In this document: positions 15,911-22,945 of the stretch, piece by piece
Numbering within the stretch: position 1 is the first letter of the stretch
Layout of the letters: every line of letters starts with the position of its first letter
NCBI GenBank assembly: GCA_019639195.1
Contig: JAHBSI010000005.1
Coordinates: 186,001 to 250,000 of the forward strand
Source: Acidobacteriota bacterium
GTDB taxonomy: Bacteria > Acidobacteriota > Blastocatellia > Pyrinomonadales > Pyrinomonadaceae
Direction of reading: 5' to 3'
DNA: 64,000 bases
Made by a program: the position numbers and the translations under genes
Notes under the pieces: model-generated
Told to the model about the DNA's origin: nothing
The model's database searches: none
What the model saw: the letters and a program-made list of their open reading frames with translations, nothing else

Positions 15911-17314
15911 TCATCCACGCATTGCCGTCAGGATCTCATCCACGACCTTCTTAGCATCCCCAAAAAGCATCTGCGTGTTGTCTTTGTAGAACAGCGGGTT
16001 ATCGACGCCGGCGTAGCCGGAGGCCATCGAGCGTTTCATTACGATGCAGGTGCGGGATTCCCAGACATGGAGGACGGGCATGCCTGCGATCGGCGACGCA
16101 GGGTCGTCCAACGCGGAGGGATTCACGATATCGTTGGCTCCGATCACCCAGGCGACGTCAGTTGCGGGGAATTCGTCATTGATCTCGTCCATCTCAAAGA
16201 CGATGTCGTAAGGGATATTTGCCTCCGCGAGCAGCACGTTCATGTGTCCGGGCAGACGGCCGGCGACCGGGTGAATAGCGAATTTCACCTCGACAGACCT
16301 CTCTTTGAGTATCTTGCAGACCTCCGCGAGCGAATGCTGAGCCTGCGCGACCGCAAGGCCGTAACCTGGAATGATGATGACCTTTTTTGCATCGAGAAGC
16401 AGGTCGGCCGCACCATTCGCATCTATGGACGTAACCTCGCCCGCCGGTGCCGCTCCGGAACCTGCGGACGGTGTCGCACCTTCGGTCCCAAATCCGCCGA
16501 GCATCACGCTTACGAAAGAGCGGTTCATCCCCTTGCACATAATGTAGCTAAGGATCGCACCGCTTGAACCAACGAGAGCACCGGTGATGATCAGCAGGTC
16601 ATTCGATAGCATAAAACCTGCCGCAGCGGCGGCCCAGCCCGAGTAGCTGTTGAGCATCGAGACGACGACGGGCATATCTGCTCCGCCGATCGCCATAATG
16701 AAATGCACGCCGAGGATGCCCGTCAGGATCGTCGCGGCAAGCAGCGGCCATTGGCCGGAGCTCGTGTCCGGCGACATAAAGAACGCCACGCCGAGGCCGA
16801 CCGTGATGAGCAGCATAATGATGTTTATCAAGTGCCTGCCCGGAATGATAAGCGGTTTGCCGCTCAGCGAACCGCGAAGTTTTAAGAAGGCGATGACCGA
16901 GCCCGTGAACGTTATCGAACCGATACAAACGCCGATGAAGATCTCTGCGGTATGGAGGTGCGATTCCCCGGCCGACATCGGCTGATGCGGACCAAGGTAT
17001 GTCGCAAAGCCCACGAGAACCGCCGCAAGGCCGACAAAGCTGTGCAGTATCGCAACAAGCTCCGGCATCGACGTCATCTGGACTCGGCTCGCGAGTATCG
17101 CCCCGATAACGAGGCCCGGCACGAGTGCGGCAACCAGGATCGGCAGGCCGCCGACCTTCATCGCTGCCGCCGTCGCCACAAGGGCGATCAGCATACCGAC
17201 GATGCCGTACATATTCCCCCGGCGAGCCGTTTCCTGTCGTGAGAGGCCCCCAAGACTCAAAATAAACAACGCACTCGCGGCGATGTATGCGATTGTGATC
17301 AAAGATTGCTGCAT
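15911..17314 (-). CDS. pntB: NAD(P) transhydrogenase subunit beta
   Basis: This is the beta subunit of the proton-translocating transhydrogenase, which moves hydride between NADH and NADP+ at the cost of the proton gradient. The 467 residues hold about nine membrane helices (dII, to about residue 270). A linker follows, then the NADP-binding dIII domain with VIIIPGYGLAVAQAQH, the VKFAIHPVAGRLPGHMNVLL segment and the terminal KRSMASGYAGVDNPLFY motif. Length and ends are normal. It needs PntA, encoded 1.6 kb upstream at 18893-20638. The two genes are normally adjacent but here are separated by a REP transposase and a hypothetical gene. Confidence 0.96.
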   Translation of the reverse strand: MQQSLITIAYIAASALFILSLGGLSRQETARRGNMYGIVGMLIALVATAAAMKVGGLPILVAALVPGLVIGAILASRVQMTSMPELVAILHSFVGLAAVLVGFATYLGPHQPMSAGESHLHTAEIFIGVCIGSITFTGSVIAFLKLRGSLSGKPLIIPGRHLINIIMLLITVGLGVAFFMSPDTSSGQWPLLAATILTGILGVHFIMAIGGADMPVVVSMLNSYSGWAAAAAGFMLSNDLLIITGALVGSSGAILSYIMCKGMNRSFVSVMLGGFGTEGATPSAGSGAAPAGEVTSIDANGAADLLLDAKKVIIIPGYGLAVAQAQHSLAEVCKILKERSVEVKFAIHPVAGRLPGHMNVLLAEANIPYDIVFEMDEINDEFPATDVAWVIGANDIVNPSALDDPASPIAGMPVLHVWESRTCIVMKRSMASGYAGVDNPLFYKDNTQMLFGDAKKVVDEILTAMRG

Positions 17315-17371
17315 TAAGATTCGCGTTGCCGTTTTTCGGTTTCTACCCCCCGTTTCGCGGCAATTAGCAGA

Positions 17372-17420
17372 GCCCTCGGCTGCGTGCTTCGTACCATGTC
17401 CTGAAGGACGTGGCTAATTG
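17372..17420. repeat. REP palindrome pair, left of the transposase
   Basis: CCATGTCCTGAAGGACGTGG (17394-17413) forms a hairpin and is followed by CTAATTG. An inverted CAATTAG with a decayed AGCC/GGCT hairpin begins at 17372. Two facing REP units of this kind resemble a REPIN. Confidence 0.75.
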
Positions 17421-17480
17421 TCTTTTGGGATTTGCTGCGATCATACATACTCAAATTTGGTCGCGGTCGGCGGAGCCTAA

Positions 17481-17519
17481 CCGCGTTTCGCGGCTATAGC
17501 CACGCCGTTTACGGCGTGG
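17481..17519. repeat. Pair of short GC hairpins
   Basis: CCGCG-TTT-CGCGG (17481-17493) and CCACGCCG-TTTA-CGGCGTGG (17500-17519) lie back to back between pntB and the transposase. The second has the same CCACG/CGTGG stem ends as the REP unit, so it is probably a diverged relative. Confidence 0.6.
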
Positions 17520-17542
17520 TCAGGTTGCAAATTATCAATCGA

Positions 17543-17561
17543 AGGGCGTTTCAACGTCCTT
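17543..17561. repeat. Inverted repeat bounding the REP transposase, left end
   Basis: AGGGCGTTTCAACGTCCTT matches the reverse complement of 18018-18036 at 18 of 19 positions. It overlaps the last codons of the transposase gene. Confidence 0.8.
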
Positions 17562-17997
17562 CCCCGGCGGCTTTAGCATCATCGCTCGTAATTCTCTCAA
17601 GTCGCTCGTGAAACGTGCCCCGTCGATGATGTTCCTTTTGGTTTTTAATATACTCGACAACCCATTTCAGGTCGCGCGTTCCAAACGTCACGATGCCGTA
17701 TCCTCGTTGCCACTCCAGCGCCTTCGGCTGAACTTCGTGATTGATGTAATAAGAGCTGCCGCCTTTCAATTTGCCGATCCAGTCGGATATTAACAGATTT
17801 GGTGGAGCGCTGAGGCCGATATGAACATGTGTTTCGATCCCACCAATTGCATGTAGGTACGCACCGGGCGTTTCGATGATCTTGTGCGTCACATAGTGAT
17901 AAAGACGCTCCTCGATCTTCTGCGTTATCATCGGCAGGCTATTCTTCGTGTGCCACGTGATATGGAAATTGATCTCTGCGTAAACGCTATCTGACAT
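17551..17997 (-). CDS. REP-associated Y1 transposase (IS200-like, RAYT)
   Basis: This 148-residue protein belongs to the Y1 single-strand transposase superfamily. It has the metal-binding HxH motif (HVHIGL) and the catalytic-tyrosine helix VEYIKNQKEHH. Further family marks are the opening AEINFHITWHTKN, the SDWIGKLKGGSSYYIN segment and GYGIVTFG. RAYT proteins of this kind act on nearby REP palindromes. Here REP-like hairpins with a CTAATTG tail lie on both sides (17394-17420 and 18061-18086), and a 19-bp inverted repeat brackets the gene closely. It sits between pntB and pntA on the same strand. All catalytic motifs look intact. Confidence 0.88.
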   Translation of the reverse strand: MSDSVYAEINFHITWHTKNSLPMITQKIEERLYHYVTHKIIETPGAYLHAIGGIETHVHIGLSAPPNLLISDWIGKLKGGSSYYINHEVQPKALEWQRGYGIVTFGTRDLKWVVEYIKNQKEHHRRGTFHERLERITSDDAKAAGEGR

Positions 17998-18017
17998 CGT
18001 GGTTATTGCGTATTTGA

Positions 18018-18036
18018 AAGGACGTTAAAACGCCCT
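18018..18036. repeat. Inverted repeat bounding the REP transposase, right end
   Basis: AAGGACGTTAAAACGCCCT is the partner of 17543-17561 (18 of 19 positions match in inverted orientation). It lies 20 bp upstream of the transposase start codon. Confidence 0.8.
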
Positions 18037-18060
18037 ATTAACTATTTCTCGACCGCCGTC

Positions 18061-18086
18061 CACGTCCTGAAGGACGTGGCTAATTG
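18061..18086. repeat. REP palindrome, right of the transposase
   Basis: CACGTCCTGAAGGACGTGG forms an 8-bp hairpin with loop TGAA and is followed by CTAATTG. It is almost identical to 17395-17420 and in the same orientation. Confidence 0.85.
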
Positions 18087-18087
18087 C

Positions 18088-18192
18088 CCTTCGGGGCAGA
18101 TTCTGTCACCTTCGTGAGCCATTTGTCGGCCTTCGTGAGGCACTTCCACGCCTTCCTGAGCGATTTGCAGGCCCTCGTATCAATTTTTATGG
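18088..18192. repeat. Degenerate 21-bp tandem repeat, five units
   Basis: Five consecutive 21-bp units begin at 18088, 18109, 18130, 18151 and 18172. The best three start CCTTCGTGAG or CCTTCCTGAG. One plus-strand frame is open through the array and would give heptads such as LREPFVG, but it has no start codon. The array begins at the edge of the right REP unit. Confidence 0.6.
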
Positions 18193-18213
18193 CTTTGGCC
18201 GTGATTTTCGGTA

Positions 18214-18825
18214 TCAATTCGAAACCGATTTGCCCTTAGGCCTCAAAAACGCTTCCTTCCCCGCAATCCAAAGATAGATGTCTATTTCGCGAAGGGAGAA
18301 TTTATCTAGCGAGTAATATTGCCTAAAGGCTTTGATAACGCGGACGAACTCAATATACCTTCTTAGATCTGCTGATCGAAAACTAGCGAATCCATCTTCA
18401 TCACGAAAATACTTGAGCATTTTGTCAACGTAACTGTCATAAATTGGAAACGCATCAGCGTTGTGATGACTGCAATACTTCGTCGCGAATGAATAGAAGT
18501 TCTTTCTTTTTTCGCCGACGAGTACCAAGGCCATCTCATTCACGAGGGTCAGGTCGCCTTCTTCGATGCGTTTAGATACGTCAAGCGCGACGATATGCTT
18601 AGCAACTGGTTGTATGTCGAAAATGTGCGTGCTATAGAAATCGTTTAGAACGCTGACCTTCAAAAGTACGCTCAAAACGTCATTATGCCCCCGGCATAGC
18701 TCATCAAACAGCCTTTTGAGACCCGCCTCCTGCAGCTGATACTTTTCACTTGTGTCCCACACTTGTAGACAGGACTCTACTGACTCGACCGTAGGCTGTC
18801 TGATATGTTGTAATGGTTCTAACAT
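18214..18825 (-). CDS. Hypothetical protein between pntA and the REP transposase
   Basis: This 203-residue soluble protein of unknown function is mostly helical. The central segment FYSFATKYCSHHNADAFPIYDSYVDKML resembles the helix pair of HhH/OGG-fold proteins (a K-Y-C-H-N block followed by an aspartate). This hints at a DNA glycosylase-like fold, but catalytic identity cannot be claimed. Codon use is AT-richer than pntA and pntB, which fits acquired DNA. It shares orientation with pntA and could be read from its promoter. Confidence 0.7.
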   Translation of the reverse strand: MLEPLQHIRQPTVESVESCLQVWDTSEKYQLQEAGLKRLFDELCRGHNDVLSVLLKVSVLNDFYSTHIFDIQPVAKHIVALDVSKRIEEGDLTLVNEMALVLVGEKRKNFYSFATKYCSHHNADAFPIYDSYVDKMLKYFRDEDGFASFRSADLRRYIEFVRVIKAFRQYYSLDKFSLREIDIYLWIAGKEAFLRPKGKSVSN

Positions 18826-18892
18826 AGCATCTTAGCCGGCACAAAAATCACCACACTTCGCTCAACATCGAGCAAGACCGTTCCATCCCCAT

Positions 18893-20638
18893 TCACTTCC
18901 TAAACATCCCCAGCATGCGGTTCGTGACGAGGAAGCCGCCGGCGATGTTGATGGCGGCGATCAGGACGGCGATGGCTCCGAGGATGACGGTCAGGTTCAG
19001 TTCGGACGACACGAGCTGGAGCATTCCGCCAACGAGGATAATGCCGCTGATGGCGTTTGTGACGCTCATTAGCGGTGTGTGGAGCGCCGGTTTCACGTTC
19101 CAGACGACCTGAAAGCCGATAAAGATCGCGAGAATGAATACCGTCAAATGCCCGAGAAAATCGCCGCCTTCGGCCGCCGCCTTTGTCGGCAGGACGAACG
19201 CAAGGCCGAGCATTATCAAACCGATCACGCCGAGCAGCCAAGGGCTGACGCCGTTGCCTTCATCGTGGCCGTGGCCGTTTGCCCCTGCCTTTCCGGCCGC
19301 GACGGCATGCGAGCTCTTTGTCGGGACGCCGGGCTCTGGCGGAGCGGGAGGCGTCGGCCTCGGCGGAGGCGGCCACATCATTTTTCCTTCGTGCAGGACG
19401 ATCGCACCGCGTACGACCTCATCCTCAAGATCAACATTGATCGATGGACCGCGGACACTCTTGTCCGCCTCTGATGCAACGCGGACACTCTTGTCCGCCT
19501 CATCGTTTTGAAACTTATCTTCGTGCTTCGCACTCATGCGGACAGGAGTGTCCGCGGTCCGGGGAGTGTCCTCGGTCCGGGTGGCGTCGGTAGTCCGGAT
19601 GAGGTCTTCGAGGAGAGCTGTTACACACGCACCGTAAAGCTGCGACGACATCGATGCCATTCGCGAGGGCAGGTCTGTGTAGCCGATGATCGTTACACCT
19701 TTGTGGCTTACGACCTTACCGGGCTGAGTTAATGCACAGTTGCCGCCTTGTTCGGCAGCAAGATCGACGATCACTGAGCCGGGCTTCATCGACTCGACCA
19801 TGCCGGTCGTGATGAGCTTTGGAGCAGGTTTGCCGGGGATCAATGCGGTCGTGACAATGATATCGACCTGCATCGCCTGTTGAGCGAAGAGAGCCATTTC
19901 CGCCTTCAGGAACGCGTCGGACATCTCTTTTGCATAGCCGCCCTTGCCTTCGCCCTCTTCTTTTACATCAAGCTCCAGGAATTCCGCCCCCATCGAAGCG
20001 ACCTGATCCTTGGTCGCTGATCTTGGGTCAAATGCACGGACGATCGCCCCCAAACCTTTTGCCGCACCGATCGCCGAAAGGCCCGCAACACCGGCGCCGA
20101 TCACAAGAACCTTCGCAGGATTGATCTTGCCTGCAGCCGTGATCTGTCCGGTAAAGAATCGCGGATAGTGGGCCGCCGCCTCGATGACGGCACGATATCC
20201 GGCGATATTTGCCATCGCAGAAAGCGTGTCCATCTTCTGGGCTCGTGTGATTCGCGGAATGGAATCCATCGCGAAGACGGTCGCCTTGCGTTTTGCCATC
20301 CGTTCAACGGCATCCTTGTGCTGCCCAGGCCAAATAAACCCGATCAGCGTTGCCCCTTTGCGAAGCAGATCGGCTTCGTGGACATGGAGATTTTCATTCG
20401 TCTCGGGTGGGCGAACCTTGAGAACTACGTCGGCGGCACCCCAAAGTTCATTGGTGTCAGCAATGATTTCGGCACCGGCTTCCTGATACTCGGCGTCAGC
20501 AACGCTAATGCCTTCACCTGCTCCGGCCTCGACGGCAACGTCGAACCCAAGCTTCTTGAGCTTGATCACAGTTTCCGGCGTGGCCGCAACCCGCTTCTCG
20601 CCCGGATTGATCTCTTTTGGAATCCCGATCTTCGTCAT
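18893..20638 (-). CDS. pntA: NAD(P) transhydrogenase subunit alpha, with inserted linker repeats
   Basis: This is the alpha subunit: an NAD-binding dI domain (about 1-370, MTKIGIPKEINPGEKRVAATP, then the Rossmann motif GAGVAGLSAIGAAKGLG) fused to four membrane helices at the C-terminus. The ATG at 20638 begins the conserved KIGIPKE strand; a further upstream in-frame codon adds nothing conserved. At 581 residues it is about 70 longer than E. coli PntA (510). The extra length sits in the linker (about 370-470), where palindromic repeats at 19446-19560 are translated as DTPVRMSAKHEDKF and DKSVRVASEADKSVRGPS, followed by a Pro-rich stretch. The frame is intact. PntB is encoded 1.6 kb downstream. 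Confidence 0.95.
   Translation of the reverse strand: MTKIGIPKEINPGEKRVAATPETVIKLKKLGFDVAVEAGAGEGISVADAEYQEAGAEIIADTNELWGAADVVLKVRPPETNENLHVHEADLLRKGATLIGFIWPGQHKDAVERMAKRKATVFAMDSIPRITRAQKMDTLSAMANIAGYRAVIEAAAHYPRFFTGQITAAGKINPAKVLVIGAGVAGLSAIGAAKGLGAIVRAFDPRSATKDQVASMGAEFLELDVKEEGEGKGGYAKEMSDAFLKAEMALFAQQAMQVDIIVTTALIPGKPAPKLITTGMVESMKPGSVIVDLAAEQGGNCALTQPGKVVSHKGVTIIGYTDLPSRMASMSSQLYGACVTALLEDLIRTTDATRTEDTPRTADTPVRMSAKHEDKFQNDEADKSVRVASEADKSVRGPSINVDLEDEVVRGAIVLHEGKMMWPPPPRPTPPAPPEPGVPTKSSHAVAAGKAGANGHGHDEGNGVSPWLLGVIGLIMLGLAFVLPTKAAAEGGDFLGHLTVFILAIFIGFQVVWNVKPALHTPLMSVTNAISGIILVGGMLQLVSSELNLTVILGAIAVLIAAINIAGGFLVTNRMLGMFRK
19446..19560. repeat. Palindromic repeats inserted in frame in pntA
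   Basis: GCGGACACTCTTGTCCGCCT occurs twice, at 19451-19470 and 19481-19500 (30-bp period), and a related inverted copy GCGGACAGGAGTGTCCGC lies at 19538-19555. The outer ends GGACCGCGGACACTC (19446-19460) and GAGTGTCCGCGGTCC (19546-19560) are perfect 15-bp inverted repeats. A decayed further copy (GGGGAGTGTCCTCGGTCC) follows. All lie within the pntA linker without breaking the frame. Confidence 0.9.
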
Positions 20639-20730
20639 ATTTCTTGAAATTATATGGTTACGCGGACTCGCGCACAAACGGAGCGAACCTTTGCGTGATC
20701 TTTAACCGGCAGAAGAGGATGCGTAGAGAG

Positions 20731-22275
20731 TTAAAGTGTCTGGCGCCTGAAGAGAATTAGGCTCCCGAATCGGGTCTCTTCGGCGTAGCCTTGGGTGATG
20801 AACGCGGAAAACTGCGGGAAGTCCTGCAGGCTGTAGTGCTTTCCGAGGATCACCTCGGACTGAGGTGATATCACAATATATGCGGGAGGATCAGAGTGTA
20901 AGGCCGAAAGGAACTCCTTGCGGAGAGCTTCTCGCTGTGGAGTGCCTTCGCCCATAAGCAGCGGCATACTATACCCGAAGCGCGATACCGTATCTCGATC
21001 GCATTCAAAAGCTATCGAGGCGTCCCAACCCCAGATTGATATTTTGTCCGAAGGGTGCGTACGCTCGCGGATATAACCGGCGGCAAGTCTTGCGTCCTGA
21101 GCGTCCGCAAATGCGGAATAATATGCGCGAGTATCAACCAAGCCCGTAACGTGTGCGGCCCAACGAGCCGAGTCCAGTGTCGGCCGAACGGTCGAAAGGG
21201 CCACAACGAGAACGAACAAGGCGTATGCAACGGCTTGAATTGTTTGCTTGCTTGCCGGGGCTTGGTTCTCTCCTGCCTGCTCCGCCGCAGAGAAGAGCTC
21301 TCGAAAGCCTTTCGTTCCCAAGAGAACGAGCGACGGGATGACTATTGTCCAATGATACTGAAAGAACCGGTCCTGCAGCACGACACAGAAGATGGCAATA
21401 AGAAGCCAAGACAGCAATACGACGAACTTCCGTGTAGATTCGCGACGAAATGTGTGCATGCCCAACACGATCACCGGCCAGGCAACCGAAATGATCATGC
21501 CACCCTCAACGTACTGCACAAGTCCGGTCGCTCGCGAGAAAGGCCGAAGGCCAGCGATGGACGAATAGATCTCGCTCGGATAGACGATCCAGGTTTCGGC
21601 AAAAACGTCGAACGCTCCGTTGTATAGAAACCAGCCTGCCGTTGCGGCAATCGGGAGTATCACACCGACGGCGAGCACCGCCGATGCTAAAGCGGAGGAC
21701 GTAATATTCTTCCGATACCGAAGGATCGCGTCAAGAACCGCCACCAAGGCGAAAAGCATATAGAACGGTTTGATCAGAACCGCGAGTCCGACAATCAGTC
21801 CAACCGGGAAGTAGTAATATGCGCGAATATCTCTTTCTGCGACGATCAAGGGGCCGATGGCGAATAGCACGAACATTGATGCCCATCCGTCCGGTTGTGC
21901 CGTGTGCCAAAACCCCAATGAGGCATACCAAAGGACAAATATCACTGCTGCCCATCGACCGTAGAGCCGTCCGGCAAAGCTAGTGGCGACCTTAAAAATT
22001 GTTAAGGCGGCGGCTGCTAGGATGATCAGATCCAGAAGCCGAATAGCTGAGGTATTCTTGCCAAAGGCGATCTGCGCAAGTGCGTAGGTGTAGTACGTGA
22101 GCGGCCCTTTTATATCCCATGCGTCGCGGTATGGAAGGCCACCGCGAACGATCACATCGCCGGCCCAGGCGAATATTCCCTGGTCCCAGCCAAACGGGAA
22201 CGTCAGCGACGCCGCGGCCCATACTAGCAGCAACGTCAGGAGAACAAAGAATATCGGCTTTAATGAATTTGCCAT
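20731..22275 (-). CDS. GT-C fold glycosyltransferase-like membrane protein
   Basis: This 514-residue polytopic membrane protein is of the GT39/ArnT type. The first periplasmic loop has the conserved acidic motif (WDQGIFAWAGDVIVRGGLPY, Asp31) followed by RDAWDIKGPLTYY. About ten hydrophobic helices follow to about residue 360, then a soluble C-terminal domain with ERTHPSDKISIWGWD. Such enzymes transfer a sugar from a polyprenyl-phosphate donor. The acceptor is not known. It starts 69 bp after the TVP38 stop on the same strand. Confidence 0.85.
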   Translation of the reverse strand: MANSLKPIFFVLLTLLLVWAAASLTFPFGWDQGIFAWAGDVIVRGGLPYRDAWDIKGPLTYYTYALAQIAFGKNTSAIRLLDLIILAAAALTIFKVATSFAGRLYGRWAAVIFVLWYASLGFWHTAQPDGWASMFVLFAIGPLIVAERDIRAYYYFPVGLIVGLAVLIKPFYMLFALVAVLDAILRYRKNITSSALASAVLAVGVILPIAATAGWFLYNGAFDVFAETWIVYPSEIYSSIAGLRPFSRATGLVQYVEGGMIISVAWPVIVLGMHTFRRESTRKFVVLLSWLLIAIFCVVLQDRFFQYHWTIVIPSLVLLGTKGFRELFSAAEQAGENQAPASKQTIQAVAYALFVLVVALSTVRPTLDSARWAAHVTGLVDTRAYYSAFADAQDARLAAGYIRERTHPSDKISIWGWDASIAFECDRDTVSRFGYSMPLLMGEGTPQREALRKEFLSALHSDPPAYIVISPQSEVILGKHYSLQDFPQFSAFITQGYAEETRFGSLILFRRQTL

Positions 22276-22343
22276 ACGAGTGAGGAATCGACGGACTTCT
22301 TATTGGTGATCTTATGTGCTGGTCAAATTTTCGCAGTGGATCC

Positions 22344-22925
22344 CTAATGTAGCAGAAAACTGCCCGTCCAAACATAAATTCCGCAAAGTAACGCTTCTCC
22401 TAACAGGACCCCAAGAATGAACTTCCAATACTTCAACCGTACGATCCCCGCGACATAGCAGACCGCATCGGTCGGAGCGAAAGGGAAAAATGCCCAAGCC
22501 GCAACGAATGCAAGGCCCCAAGGCGATTCCATCCGCTTTTTTAGCGAATGGACGAGGTCGGGCTTTCTCATCTCAAAAAAGTCGTCAAACCCCAGAGCTT
22601 CCGAAAAGAAGTAGATCATCGTTGATGACAAGGCGATCCCAGTAAGAGAAATGCTGAATACCCATAGCGGTTCCAGAGGAAAAAGGATCGTGCCCGCGAT
22701 CACAAGCGGTGTGCTCGGCAAAAGCGTCAAGCCGCGCAGCACCGAGATGGCAATATAGACCGCCCAAAGACTTTGGACGTTCGCTCTTAATACTTTGGCG
22801 ATATTTTCCGGGGAGAATGCCGCTGGGTCGGCAAGGTAAAGGATAAGGGCAGTGACAATTATCACTGCCCAAATAAGTATCAGGCTCGCTCGAATGACCT
22901 TGGAGATGCCGGAGATCGCTGTCAT
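22344..22925 (-). CDS. TVP38/TMEM64 (VTT/DedA-related) membrane protein
   Basis: This 193-residue membrane protein belongs to the TVP38/TMEM64 family. It shows the family signatures LPSTPLVIAGTILFPLEPLW and FFPFAPTDAVCYVAGIVRL around re-entrant helices, with helices before and after. Members of the VTT/DedA superfamily are linked to lipid scrambling and membrane homeostasis. The start lies 20 bp after the gcvPB stop, so it is probably the last gene read from the gcv cluster or coupled to it. Confidence 0.9.
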   Translation of the reverse strand: MTAISGISKVIRASLILIWAVIIVTALILYLADPAAFSPENIAKVLRANVQSLWAVYIAISVLRGLTLLPSTPLVIAGTILFPLEPLWVFSISLTGIALSSTMIYFFSEALGFDDFFEMRKPDLVHSLKKRMESPWGLAFVAAWAFFPFAPTDAVCYVAGIVRLKYWKFILGVLLGEALLCGIYVWTGSFLLH

Positions 22926-22945
22926 TCGCTTGTGCCGGTCCGAGG

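Noticed and set aside
18071..18270. Plus-strand gene encoding LREPFVG-type heptads
   Set aside because: The frame has no start codon, begins inside a REP unit and runs antisense into the hypothetical gene.
19446..19560. CRISPR array
   Set aside because: Two direct copies 30 bp apart leave only a 10-bp spacer, the third copy is inverted, and all lie inside pntA.
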